Shown: positions 1 to 12,045 of the stretch, in pieces
Layout: each line of letters begins with the position of its first letter
Position numbering within the stretch: position 1 is the first letter of the stretch
Position numbers and translations under genes: made by a program
The notes under the pieces: generated by a model
What the model was told of the DNA's origin: nothing
Database searches by the model: none
What the model saw: the letters and a program-made list of their open reading frames with translations, nothing else
Assembly: GCA_951812925.1 (NCBI GenBank)
Contig: OX638372.1
Location: 6,758,001 to 6,822,000, forward strand
Direction: 5' to 3'
From: Calliopum simillimum
Taxonomy: Eukaryota > Arthropoda > Insecta > Diptera > Lauxaniidae
DNA: 64,000 nt

Positions 1-1241
1 AGTAGCTAAGATCTTTTATAAAATAAGCCTACACGTTTACATTAAATACATAAAAGTAGTAATCTGTACTGGAAAGTTTTGAAGTTTATGCGTCCATAAA
101 GATAAAAAAAACTATAGCAGATAACCTTATCAGTCTGCTAATAACAGGCTTTAAAAGCGTTTAAATCAACAAAGTATCTACAATGTAATGCTATATTGGT
201 GCGAGTATTATGTATTTCTTTTTTTTGTTGAAGGAGAGGGAATAACCAAACTTTTCGCAATGATTATTTCTAATTATTAAATATACAATTTTCCACATTC
301 AATTGAAATTGTTTGTAATACTCGTAGTTTTAAGCCTTAGAATAAGGCCTTAAAGTCACGCCCTAAACAACAATCACTTAAAGACACGCACTGTCAACAA
401 AGTGTGGAAAGTGTAAATTATATTTTGAGACACATTGGCAACCATTTGTGTAAATAAACAAAAATGATATATAAAAAAAAGTACAAATAAAACCTTTACG
501 ATATGGTTTTCGAAGAGTGCGCTTGTACCACAGCTAGCAAAGCATTAAATAATCTTTTTATATTTTTTTCATCAACGAAATTGATGAATTTTATAGCATA
601 TGGTGGTGCCTGCCAGACTGATAGGGTAGTAACCATTTTTGTATGCTAATGCGAGTAAAGTAGGCAGATAGGTACATAAATAATTGTTGATATTTGGAAA
701 ACAATGAGCGTGATTTTAACTTAAATCATTACTGACTGACTGGTTAACAAAGGATTTAATTATCTTAAAAAAACAGTAAAAGAAGAAAAATGGAAAATTG
801 GCACAGAGTTAAATTATAGGATATAAATTATATTTTACAAGTCAGTAAATAATTGCTTTTACTAAGAAAATAAAGATAAATTGAAATGTATAATGTACTT
901 ATTTTCAATGGAAAAGTACCGGGCGTGTACTTTATATATGTATGTACATACAAACAAATTAATCACTGCAAATTTCAGGCGCAAAAAACCTGCTAGGTTC
1001 AATTAGGGTAATTTCATTTGCTTCGTTTTATTTTTACTTTAAACTTGTTTAAAAATATAATACTACAGCCCAGTTAAATATTGCGTTAAATTTGAGAATA
1101 TTCGAGCATAAAGCCGATGAAAGCTTGTAGGATAACTAATAGGTACTACGTATATTTTAAAGATGCCCTAAATTTTACCTTCGGAAGCAAATTAAAGACT
1201 TTTGGTTCTTCACCTTCAACAGAATTCCACAGAAAATAAGT
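1..1241. other. AT-rich spacer, no gene seen
   Basis: This stretch is AT-rich with short A and T runs and stop codons in all frames. I see no coding signal, RNA gene or clear repeat boundary. The only open frames are short and lie on the edge of the repeat that follows. Confidence 0.6.
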
Positions 1242-1987
1242 GGCGGTAGGATTTAACGCCCAAAAACAAAAACTAAATAATTTCCAAATTATTTTGATAA
1301 TAATTATCATTTTGGAAATAACGCCCAATATTTGGGCTTTGCTTCGTTAAAAATTTTAAAAAATTCGCAGAAAATTTTTGTGAAATAACGCCAGAAAAAT
1401 CTTCACACGAAATTCTGGCGTTATTTCCATTTTGTTTTGGAAATAAATCCACAATTAATTAGGAAATAACGCCAGAAAAGTTTTTGGCCTTATTTCCAAA
1501 ACAAAATGGAAATAACGTCAGAATTTTGAATGGAAATTTTTCTGGCGTTATTTCCAAAAAATTTTCTATGGTATTAATTTCAAAATTTCTGGCGTTATAT
1601 CAAAAAAAATTTTAGAAGTTATTTCCTATGGCGTTATTTCCTTTTTGCAAGCCACATAACTTATGGAAATAAAGCCATAATTTTTGGAAAAACGCCAGAA
1701 AAGTCTTTGGCCTCATTTCCAAAACAAAATGGATATAACGCGTTATTTCGTTTTTAAATAAAATAACGCCCAAATTAAAAATGTAATAACGCCCGAATTT
1801 TTAATGAAAAAAAGCCCAAATTTTGGGTGTTATTTCCAAACAAAAATGTAATCGCCCAAATTTTCAAGTTAATATTTTGAGCGTTATTTCGTTTTTGGTT
1901 TTGAGCATTATTACGTAATGTTTGGGCGTTATTTCGTTTTTTATTTTTATTTTTTTGGGCGTTATTTTAATGGAATTCCCTACCGCC
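1242..1987. mobile_element. Foldback element made of GAAATAACGCC iterons
   Basis: The segment begins with GGCGGTAGG (1242-1250) and ends with its reverse complement CCTACCGCC (1979-1987). Between them about fifteen versions of GAAATAACGCC(C/A) occur, in both orientations, spaced by A/T-rich filler. Neighbouring inverted pairs could fold into many local hairpins. There is no coding capacity, so this is a non-autonomous foldback or MITE-like element whose transposase source is unknown. No clear target-site duplication is visible. The same iteron recurs at 55.7, 56.8 and 60.3 kb, which supports a dispersed family. Confidence 0.7.
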
Positions 1988-3869
1988 AACATAAATGCAT
2001 TAATGATTCGCCACAATTATCTTTTGTATAGTCGATGTTTTATTAAAAAAACTAATTGAAAACTTAATTAATCATAGAATTAAGGCCTTTCAATTTTGGA
2101 ATTATGGTGGTCACCAAACTACAAAGTAGACCTTTAACATATATTTCTTTAATAATAGTTTTCAGTTTAACAATACACATACTCGTAAAAGGCAAAAATC
2201 TATATTAACTGGATTATATGAAATGAAACTTAGAAAAATTACGCGCCAGTACAAACAATTATGATTCACGATTCATGCTAAGAACAACACGTATAGGGCC
2301 CTGCTTTAATTTATTTCTCATCGTTTATTTTGATATTTAAGAAAAACGTTTCTCGCCAAATTATACTTTCTAGTTATTGTCGACATTGGCCAGCTAGATA
2401 ATAAATAAAAGTGTTCCTTATTTGACAGCAGCGGAGCTTAAAAATAGTTCAAAAACTTATAAATATCGCATATTACATAAGTATAATTTTGTCAAGTTTC
2501 TGTTTTTTTTTAAATTTTTTGTATGCTAAGTTATTGCAAAAGAAGCCTCTTTAAAAAACGTTGACGTCACTACCATAACCACTTCAAAATTGGAATTTCA
2601 AGTAGATACTATTCCCAAGAGTTTTCATCAAAAAGCTTTTTTAATGAGTGCTATATTAATAAAGCGCATTTAATTAAATCATGATTTATTTATTTTTTAT
2701 GGAAAAAACATATGAAACATGGATCTCAATAGCTGGGAATTTCCCATATATATATTGTGAGAAATTCCCGGAAAGTGCTTACAAATAATTAAATATGTAC
2801 CTATACAATTCAGTGTTACACTCGAACAATGCCAAATATGAAAAATTTAAACTTTCCAGTGTGATTTGTTCTTACAGAAAAGCAGCTTTTTTTTATTTGG
2901 AAGCATATATGTAACTACAAACCAGTTTTGATCTTTTTACAATATATCTTTTGAATCAAGTGTAACCCAACATGGACTAGCTTCCTGACGGTCAAATGCT
3001 CATGCAATATATATTGTTTGTCCTGATTCCTCAATCTTACGGTTAACCAGACTCGAATGCATCCGATAGCAAACTATGACCACAAATGAATTTAGCAAAC
3101 AGTGGGTTTTGCTGGTGCTTTATAAAGAATAAAGTTCATCGATGACTGATGTTGAGATAATCCAAATCGAAATTTGTGAAAAATAATTGCACGAACATGT
3201 TCATGCGTTATTTCCAAGTCACTGTAAACAACACAATTAGCATCTGTATGTTAAAATGTTTTCAAAACGCACTAACGTCAAACTTTACGGTGGACGGATG
3301 CCATTTGCAGAAAAATTAAAAAACCTCTTCTAACACGGGATTTTCGTAAAATCTAATTGAAAATAGTTCAATAATAGTTTTTCAATAGTTTTTTCTGACT
3401 TATAGGAAGCAGTTGTGCTTGACTTAAGACGTTAATACCAATCGAAAGAGAGAGAAAAAAAATTAGTTAAATGCAATTTTTTCGTTCTGAACAAAATGCC
3501 AGTTAGTTTAAATTATGACATTACTTTTGCCGAAATGGACTTAGACCACTTTCAAAATAATCGGCTCATTTGTCTCCATGAGTAACAGAAAAAATTCCAT
3601 TACATTTGGTGGTGTTAAACACTTTTGCAAGAGAGGAATGTATTTTTGCAAACCTTCATCGTTCGTTTCTTTTTTATTGCGTTGGCTAAACTTTGAAATC
3701 AGTGAATCAATTATTGATTATATAGAAATTTGTTATTTTACGGGATTATTTTTTTAATAATTGCATTGTAGGACTACAACTGAAATTGTGGGACTGTCCC
3801 GTAGTATGCGGGTGGGTTTGTCGCCTTAAATATACAGGACTGTTCCGGAATCCGTAGCATTTTAGTTTG
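1988..3869. other. AT-rich spacer, no gene seen
   Basis: No credible exon, RNA gene or element boundary was found. Around 3780-3850 a short GC-richer patch carries GGGACTGTCCCG. This resembles the CCGGGATT/GGGACTG patch at 42.29-42.35 kb and may be an eroded transposon end, but I cannot support that further. Confidence 0.5.
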
Positions 3870-4075
3870 TTTTGTGGAGGATTACATGCTCTACAAATAA
3901 TAAAGATTTGTGTTCACCAAAAAATATGGCAAACTTTTTTTGAAAGTAACTTTTCTTGAAATTTCTTCAGTTTTAGCCTCGATATCTCGAAAACGAAGCT
4001 AGATATCGAAAAATTTTATTTAATATGTTCGATTTATTTTAAGTCAGTTTATATGAAAACAGTCAAATCAAGAGA
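3870..4075. repeat. Dispersed repeat with GATATCTCGAAAACGAAGC-like core
   Basis: A stretch around a GATATCTCGAAAACG core, followed by GTCAAATCAAG, recurs in related form at 7500-7710 in the same orientation. It recurs inverted at 5455-5510 and 6955-7060. The copies are diverged. Part of the left side (ACATGCTCTACAAATAAT) is also shared with the nested foldback near 9790. This looks like an old, fragmented noncoding repeat family. Confidence 0.5.
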
Positions 4076-5350
4076 CCACTCCGCAACATAATCAACAGTT
4101 TCCGAAACAACAGCATCAACTTTAAATAATAAAACAAAATCTTATGGTCGACAGTGTAGAGAAGCGTAGCCATAAATTCCATCACAGTTTGGGGTGGGTT
4201 ATTGGGTGGCGCCAACAGCGCGGGATTCGCAAGGGTGGGTGTGAACACAAATAACGAATAGACAAACTTGAATTTGACCCAAAAAAGAAGGAATAGATTG
4301 TACATATTATGTATGAAAATTTTAAGGATTTCAGAAGCACTTACCTTAGAATGCCTTATGATGGGTAATCAGCATAGCTGGAACGGACAAAACTTGTGTG
4401 AAAAAGTAGGCGTGGTGCATTTATGGGTGCACCAAAAAGAAGGAAAATATTAAAGCAGCAAAAGAAAGCGAATATTGATTAATTGGTGGTGAAGACAAAA
4501 CAACGACCAGGAGTGGAGCGAAACAGCAACACCAATACAGGAAACTACCGCCAGGTCTTACAACAATAACTTCGTCATTTATTGCAGTGCTTGTTGTTGG
4601 TTTGTCAGTTTTATTTTTTTGCTAAACCGGCAACTTTTTTTCTGTTTTGCACTTTAACTTGTAGTCGTTGTTGTTGTTCTTTTCAACTCTTTTTTATTAT
4701 TATTTTTATTACGTTTTTCGCTTCTTCTACTTCTTTTTACACTTTGCTAATAGAAAATATATGTAAAAATTTTTCTGCTTGCACTGCTGCTGGCTGCGTC
4801 GTCGACGTTCAATGCTCCACGGTTAAAAACATCACACAGTTGCTCCGCACACACACACACGGAAGAACAAAACGACTCCCAACAAAAACAACAATAAAAG
4901 CAATGATGCGATCGATTTTTTTTTTTGGCTCCAACGTTCGTTGCTGTTATTTTATCTTGAGATTTTCTTCTATTGTTGTTGTTGTAGAAAAAAAACGCGC
5001 ACGTTTCGTTTTAATGGATAAATTGAATTGAATAAAATTTATTTTCTTTCTCACAAATAAGATTTTCAATTTTGTTTCTATCGATTATATGGCCGTTTCT
5101 TCTCTTTTTTTTTTTTTTTGTTTTGTGTGTCGTTTGTCGTTAAAATTCGTGGTTCACCTTTTTTCCGTTTTACCTCCCGTTTGAAAAAAATACGATGACG
5201 CGAACGGAGCGAAATGCAAAGCAAGAATGACAAACAATGTTGAAAAAATATTTTCTCTGACTTGTGTCGTTGCCAAAGAATAATGATGCCAGACTGCGGG
5301 CTATTTTCGATTTTTGTGGTGTTATTTCCCTATATTTGGAGTAAAAAAAT
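4076..5350. other. Spacer with TTG/CAA-rich low-complexity DNA
   Basis: AT-rich DNA containing GTTGTTGTT and CAACAA runs (4670-4680, 4975-4990) and T-rich tracts. A 149-codon open frame at 4582-5031 reflects T-rich low complexity and is not supported as a gene. No RNA gene or transposon protein is recognisable. Confidence 0.5.
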
Positions 5351-6898
5351 TCTGTGGACTTTTGACAAAACAACCTAACTCGAAATAAGACAGTTCGCCA
5401 GGATTTTAGTCATAAATATAAAATTTAAATACGCTTCTTTTTGGCATAATCAGAGATTCTTCGTTTTCGAGATATAAAGGCTTAAAGAATACGAGAAAAT
5501 TGAACAAATATGAAGTGAGCATTTACACGAGGAAATTTTTTGAGTTTGTTGGCAACAGGGGAAAAACGTAAAACGAGTACACAGTTTGTCGTACTCGGAA
5601 ATTCTCTTTCATTTTGCTCGCTTGTGGAAATATTTTGTCATTACTTTTTATTTTTATTCGTTATTCTGGCAAACGGTTGATGTGTTATAAAAAAGATAAC
5701 ATTTTTTTTTTTAGATTAATTACAATCAAACTCAAAGGATCATTCCGGGAAATGAAATTTGCTAGCCAATTCTTTTGTCCTCAGCTCAGAAATACTGTAC
5801 ACCCGATTATCATTATTTAACAGAATTAATGCCAGATGCAGAAACAATAAACTTACTGGGCAGGGCTTTTGCCGATGACAGTCGCAGAGGTGATACTAAG
5901 AGTGTATCTGATAGTGATTTTGAAATTCCAGAAATACAAGAATCCTTTTTAAGTGGGGTAACTGGTAGCACTGATGAATCAATGCCAAATATAGTAGTTA
6001 CTCCAAGCATGAATACTGAGTCAGATTCAATAAGGAAGAGCCTCGCAAATTCTGATAGTGATAATGATGGCGATTTTTCGCATCTACTTGAAAAAGCCAA
6101 CCTACATAGAGATGAAGCATATTGGTTGCTGGCTCAACAAGACTCAAACACAATCATCCCAGGCAGAACGATACTACTGGTGAAAAAGAAGCACAGCAGG
6201 ATACTAAACGTGGGACGAAAAAGATGATGAAAATGACTTATTTCAAATAAAAAACTGAAAAAAAAACAAATTTAAAAACTTGTTAAAATTAAATAAATGG
6301 AGACCAATTTTAAACTAACATGGCTCATTTTTTTGGTAATTGAAAAGTATGGGAAACAGTTCATGAAAAAAAAAAAAAAAAAAAAAAATAGACAATTCAA
6401 AACAAAAATAGTCATTTTCATTTCTTTTTTGAAACACAGAAAAATTTTATTTTTGTGTGTAAACGCAAAACAAATACACAAAAGGAAATAGTCAAGAATT
6501 TCTTTCATAGAATTTCCTAGTATAAATGCGCTCTTAGATATGTTAAATATCAGTGAACTTTTGACACAACAACCTAACTCGAGATTAACTACTTCTCAAT
6601 AATGTGTCTCAATTTCGTTGATGCAGCCGTTGAATCTCCTCTTTCCATACATTTTTACTAATTTTAAAGTGTCAGCTGTCAAATTATTTTTTCTTTTGGT
6701 TCTTAACACTTCACCGCACGAATCGAGCTAAGTTCAAATCTTGCGTGAACTGTGGGACACCCTTATATCTCTGGAACAAGAAATCATAGAGACATGGCGA
6801 CCATATCAATAGAAGCGTATTTAAATTTTATATTTAGGACTAAAATACTGGAGAATTGTCTTATCTCGACTTAGGTTGTTTTGTCAAAAGTCCACAGA
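5351..6898. mobile_element. Block flanked by ~90-bp inverted repeats
   Basis: The left arm (5351-5441) runs from TCTGTGGACTTTTGAC to a CGCTTC end. It is closely matched by the reverse complement of 6811-6898. A third partial copy of the arm lies inside at 6545-6600, in the orientation of the left arm. The interior carries the unrecognised ORF at 5829-6227 and A-rich tails. The arrangement suggests a non-autonomous transposon or a composite of nested repeats. No target duplication was identified. Confidence 0.45.
5829..6227 (+). CDS. Unrecognised acidic, Ser/Asp-rich ORF (132 aa), possibly a gene fragment
   Basis: From the ATG at 5829 the frame encodes 132 residues. The sequence is acidic and Ser/Asp-rich through the middle (runs such as SDSDFEIPE and NSDSDNDGD) and ends in a basic Lys/Arg tail. 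The frame stays open upstream to at least 5775, and a pyrimidine tract ending in TCCTCAG just before 5782 could serve as a 3' splice site, so this might be a last exon. An AATAAA follows the stop by about 20 bases and then A-rich DNA, which would also suit a retrocopy. I do not recognise the family. Codon use and composition are clearly less AT-extreme than the surroundings, which is the main reason to list it. It sits inside the inverted-repeat block 5351-6898, so it may be transposon cargo or the N-terminal part of a decayed transposase. Confidence 0.35.
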   Translation: MPDAETINLLGRAFADDSRRGDTKSVSDSDFEIPEIQESFLSGVTGSTDESMPNIVVTPSMNTESDSIRKSLANSDSDNDGDFSHLLEKANLHRDEAYWLLAQQDSNTIIPGRTILLVKKKHSRILNVGRKR

Positions 6899-9052
6899 TA
6901 TGATGATGTTTTTACATAAAACAACCCAAAATAAGTGTAAAAAATTAGATACAATTTTTCGATATCCCGCTTCGTTATCGAGATATCAAGACTTAAGGAA
7001 TACGAGATTACATACTAAAGAAATTTCAAGAACAAAACTAATTTTAAAGAAAACCAACTGTGCTTTCCCATAAAAGAACTCAAAATAAATTGAAAAATTA
7101 AATAAAATTTTTTACACTTTTCTTGGTTTTGAAGATTTATGTCATACAAGAATACAGCTTAAGTACACTTTAGCTCACAATCGAAATTGACTATAAACCA
7201 AATGATTTCTTATGTGCTTTTGTAATCTAAGGATAAATATGGAATCAAAAAGTGTCGCTCGGATCTGGTTTCGGAGGTATATCCATTGGAAGTTGCGGAT
7301 AAAGCTTTTCTAAAAATAAATATAAGTCAGAAACTCTTGCATTGATTTTCAAGATATTTGTAAATTATTAAGCTACAATATTAGTCTAAAATTTTTTTAA
7401 AATCCGCGAAGCCAGTGTTGAATATTTGGGAGTTTTAATCCTGGCCACACACTTACCCCTGCACTTATGTTAAATTACTGTGGAAAAAAAAAATCGGTTC
7501 AAATTTCAGAAAAGTCGTAATATCTCAAAAACTAATTTTTTCGATTAATTTTAGATTGTTTAATAGGAAAATATATCTAAAATTTCTTAAATTTTCTCGT
7601 ATTCTGTAAGCCTTGATATCTCTATAACTAAGCAAGATATCAACAAATTTTAGCTAATATTTTTGACTTATTTTGTATCGTTTTATGTGAAAACATCGTC
7701 AAATCAAGGAGCTACGGAAGTCGAAGAATCCCCAAAAACTAGTTGCGCAACAGATGTCAGCTTTTAGTCAAAAAATTTAAAACAACTTAAATTTTTAAAT
7801 ACCACTAACTTTATTTCTGGGAATTCTTTTGTTAACCGGGAAATTCGTTTTGTATATCAAAATTACGTGGCATCCTTGTGAAATTTCCTAAGGCGTCTAA
7901 GTTCTTTTTGACGTTTTGTCTTGTTGCGTCAATCGAAGAGTGAAAGAAATGACTGTACGGACTACGGTAAAGTGTGCCTGTTTCGCTTAACGCAAAGAAG
8001 CTGAAAGTGAATTGTCAAAAAAGTACATCAATTGTCAATGAGGTCATAACAAAATAGGAGAAAGCAAATCACTGAACCTTTTTTTCGGCAAAAATTATGA
8101 GATTTTTGATTTTCCCGCTAGGGTGTAAACTTCATTCGGAATGTTCCGAATAGTTTAAATTTCACAAATAGAGAACGCTTTGGTTAACCATGTGGCTAAG
8201 TAAATACACAAACCTGTCATTTCTTATTCGCGAACTAAAGACCACTTAAGGTGGGACCAGAGTATTACAAAAACCAATTATGGTGGGAACAGAGTATGAA
8301 GGTGTGAGACTAAGCTAAAATTTAATTGCTATCTATATGTGAATGTTAATGAAAAAAAAAAAAACGTTGGATTGGATTTATTTATTTATAATATTGGAAA
8401 AAATAAAAAGGAAATTCCTCAAGAATTGAGAAATTTTGGAAAAAGTCGAAGGAAAATACTCACAGTGTTCCTTGATTCCGTCTTCAGATCCCTCTACTTC
8501 AAAGTTTATTGACCGTTTCCAAAACGTCATACAAAATTATCTTTAGGATTTAAAATGTTGAAGAAATTTGTTAACCAAATCCTAAATAAAATGTCGTGAA
8601 TTCAATTTTTTCTTTAAAAATATCACAAAAATGATGAGCCCATAAACAAATTTCACTGCAATGCATAGTTATACATACTTACATGCACATGAGTTCATCT
8701 GGACTGTAATTATTATTTTGTGACCACAACGCATTTATTTCCATCACACGTGGTCACGCAGAATATGTTGCAAGAGTGTTCTCGCAAAAAGGCACCTGCT
8801 CATTAGTGATGCATAGCATAGTACTACACAATTCAATGAGAGACTCCGGCTTGGTGTTGTTATTATTAAATTTTAAATTTTTTTACCATTGTGGTTATTA
8901 CTGTTTTTCTAATGAACTAATACATTATTATTGCAAATGTAATACCGACAGTAACAACATCAACATTCTAACATATTCATTCGTGCATCAGAACAACAAA
9001 AACGCCAGTAATTAAACAAAACATTGTGCACAGCGCGATTTATGGTGTACAT
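6899..9052. other. AT-rich spacer with old repeat fragments
   Basis: Contains two diverged pieces of the repeat described at 3870-4075 (6955-7060 inverted, 7500-7710 direct). There is also a small direct repeat GGTGGGA(C/A)CAGAGTAT at about 8249 and 8281. No gene is seen. Confidence 0.5.
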
Positions 9053-10312
9053 TAGATAGTATCCCAAAAAAAGTTCGCTGTAAGCCCCCCATTTCGAAAA
9101 CTTATCGGTTTTGATTTTTAAGGAAATTTTTTTAAGGGATTTTTTTGACCTCTAAGTAAACTCCTAAATGATTTGATGCCCGATTGTAAAGTATGGTATA
9201 TCGTTGTAAAAGTTTCAATGTGAGCTATATTTCATTCATAGAATTAATTTATGTCAAATGTTTTTTTCGCCAAGTTGTACACATTATCTCAGTTTCTACC
9301 ACCCTAAGATGCCAAGAGCCTTCATAGGATTAAAGTCTATAAAAAATCTTAAAATTTGTGTCTACAAAGTTTTCTCAAATTATTGAAATTGAAGAAGTTA
9401 TAGCGAATACGAAACCTCAGTACAAATAATGAAAAACAGGATGTTTCAAATACGAAAATCGCCCCCTAAAACTAAGCAATATTCTTTTTTTTAACGTTTG
9501 ACATTTCAAACAGTACAAAAAAAGGAATTTTGCATAGTTTTAGGGGGCGATTTTCGATTTTATTTTGAAACATCCTGTTTTTCATATTTTGTACTGAGGT
9601 TTAAAGATACGCTCGCTATAACTTCTTATGTTTCAACAATTTGAGGAAACTTTGAGGTGGTAAAAACTGAGATAATAGCCGTGTTTTTTTTGACGCGTAT
9701 ATACAATTGTGGATACCTTCAAATTGCGATAACTTTTGAACGGTGAGTCGTACGATAAAAAGTCCAAGGGTCTTTTTCAAGGAGAACCACATGCTCTACA
9801 AATAATTTTAATCTTTTGTAAAAAAAAAATAATTATTTAGAAGTTATTTAAAAAAAAGTGATTTTTTGCCATTTATCGGCGCTAACCAGTTTTTATAAAA
9901 TACCTCCTTAAAAATAAATTTTTTTAAATATAAAATGAAAGAGAACGTGATTCTCCATGAAAAAGTTTCTTAGAGTTCTATTGTGTGACTTACTGTTCAT
10001 GAGTTATCGCAATTTGAAGGTATCCACAATTGTATATACGCGTCAAAAAAAACACGGCTAATGAGTACAACTAGTCGAAAAAACATTTGAAATAAATTAC
10101 TTCTATGAATGAAATATAGTCCACATCGAAACATTTACAACGATATAACATACTTGATGATCAGACGTCAAAAGGCAGAACAATAAGAAAAAATCAAATA
10201 GCGTATTATTTAAAATTTTTATTTTTCCTTAAAAATCAAAACCGATAAGCTTTCAAATTGGGGGGCTTACAGCGAACTTTATTTTTTTTTGTATGGGTAT
10301 CGATACTATCTA
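9053..10312. mobile_element. 1.26-kb foldback element, copy 1 (with nested insertion)
   Basis: The ends TAGATAGTATC (9053) and GATACTATCTA (to 10312) are inverted. Next to them GTTCGCTGTAAGCCCCCC and its complement continue a long imperfect palindrome across the whole element. Further matching arms include the GGGGGCGATTTTCG motif and CAGGATGTTTC. No ORF is present, so it is a non-autonomous foldback element. Related copies lie at 12046-12566 (left half only) and 54000-54960. The third copy lacks the insertion at 9677-10059, giving a natural empty site for comparison. Confidence 0.8.
9677..10059. mobile_element. 383-bp palindromic element nested in the foldback
   Basis: It starts AGCCGTGTTTTTTTTGACG and ends with the inverse, CGTCAAAAAAAACACGGCT. 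Inverted arms extend at least 50 bp on each side, through ATACAATTGTGGATACC. AAT flanks both sides (9674-9676 and 10060-10062). The homologous copy near 54.68 kb reads GATAATGA without the insert, so AAT is a 3-bp target duplication. A 3-bp duplication is typical of PIF/Harbinger-type MITEs, but the family assignment is inference. Confidence 0.75.
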
Positions 10313-10315
10313 GTA

Positions 10316-10840
10316 TCCTTAGGAAGCTCTTACACTACGATTTTTTGTGAGGCTGCAGTGAGCATTAAATTTTCAAATTCTGCTTGGTGAGACATGCTTG
10401 TCTTAATATTTCAGTAGTATTTTTAAAATCAGTGGAAGCGAGAGAGAAAAAAATACCTATATAAAAAAAAAAATGTTTAATATAAACATTACACAAGTTT
10501 GTAAGTTATGTGTCTGTATGCCCGGGTTCGATTCTCTCCACAAACATTTTTTCCTTTATTTAAAATTTTTTTTTTTGTATATTTTTATTTAATATCAATA
10601 TAAATTCAATTGAATAAAAAAGGATTTTTTGTATACGTATCGCTATAGGAAGCTTCAAATATCAAATTCTGTTTGGCATTTTCTTAATATACAAATTTTA
10701 TACCACCTCATCATATTGGTCAGTGGTCTAGAGGGTCTTACAAATTTGTAATTGAAAGTAAAAATAATATGCTTTTATCTATCACACGGAAGGCTCTTGG
10801 TTCGAATCCTACTGCGGTCAGTTCGATTCTTTTTTTTAAT
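10316..10840 (+). repeat. tRNA-like SINE fragments
   Basis: Two pieces carry RNA polymerase III B-box-like motifs: GGGTTCGATTC (10523-10533) and GGTTCGAATCC (10799-10809). The second has an A-box-like stretch about 70 bases upstream (10716-10739, GGTCAGTGGTCTAGAGGG). Each is preceded by a body containing a CAAATTCTG(C/T)TTGG motif (about 10375 and 10660), which recurs at about 47.9 kb. This arrangement suggests tRNA-derived SINEs rather than tRNA genes, because no cloverleaf with paired acceptor arms is evident. Confidence 0.45.
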
Positions 10841-12045
10841 AGAAAGAACGCTTCAAAAGACATTTTTTCCGGCTAAGAAAAGAAGCACTTCAGAAATCCT
10901 TTTGAAGCGCTTCTATTTCTCATGGGATGATAACTGCGCAAATAATGATCCAATGGGCAATGTTAATAGGCAATGTTAAATTATGAAGATTATGACTCAA
11001 AACAACGATTTTTTTGGCATTTTTAGAAAAGGAAATCTGGAAAACTACAGTTTCTATTCAGTAGGTTATGATTACCCAAAATCAACTTCGAAACCCTAAA
11101 TTCATTGTTGTTGCCCCGTGTTATTGTTTCCTCACCTTAAGTAAATCCAAAAACTTCAACTCATTTATGATAGTTATTTTCATAATGATGTTGACGATGA
11201 TAAGTAAAATACTTGAAATTAATTGTTGCAATTTTTTTTAAATAATTAGATAATGTTTCCAAACTGAAATGGAAACAATTCATACATATGTGTATTTGTG
11301 TGTGTTCGTCCTTTTGAAGAAGTACTTCATTTTTCCATTTGAATGGCCATTTCTTTTTTCGCTGCTTAATCTTCATTTAATTGAAACGCATTCATTGCCA
11401 TCCAACCAACCCGACAGGCCAACCGCAGGTGTCATTATCATTAGCGGCGTTGGAGTCGACGACAACAGCAACAATAATCACAACAACAATAACAAAATCA
11501 ACACCACATCAAGTTCTCTTCATAATTTTTAATTTAACGCAGTGAAAATCGCATACACGAGAAGCAAACAGTCGAAACGTTCCATGGAAATTCATTAACG
11601 CAGGTGCAAAGGACGATTATGAGCTGAATGGAAAAGCACAGCAGTTAAGCAGATGGGATAACACAGATACGAGCAGAGTAGGTGGCAATATACAACAACA
11701 ATATCAAGAATAACAACAACAACATAATTAATTATAATTTGTTTGCATAAGAGTGAAAAAAAAAGAAGAAGAAGAAAAATGAGCAAATAATAACAAAATA
11801 AAAATAATTAAATGTGCAATTAATTTGCTCAACATGGGGGATGGGGTGATGTTCTTTGTGTTGGAGTGCTTACAGCGCAAAAAGCTTTGCAAGAGACAAT
11901 GTCAAACGGATTTCGGAATGATGCTCGATATGTAGATTATCTACAATCATATGAATGTTAATTTAATTCTTCTGTTTTAATGAAAAAATTTTATGTTAGC
12001 ATATCTCGACAAGAAATTAGATCAAGTTTTCCGGACCATGAACAG
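10841..12045. other. Spacer, no gene seen
   Basis: AT-rich with a CAACAATAACAA low-complexity patch at 11460-11500 and another near 11690-11730. Open frames here are short and compositionally biased. No element boundaries were identified. Confidence 0.5.

Noticed and set aside
4063..4305. Minus-strand 80-aa frame with membrane-like composition
   Set aside because: No similarity to a known membrane protein that I can defend; T-rich and A-rich composition explains it.
4582..5031. 149-aa open frame
   Set aside because: Phe/Ser/Thr/Cys-rich translation of T-rich low-complexity DNA with TTG runs; no domain or supporting signal.
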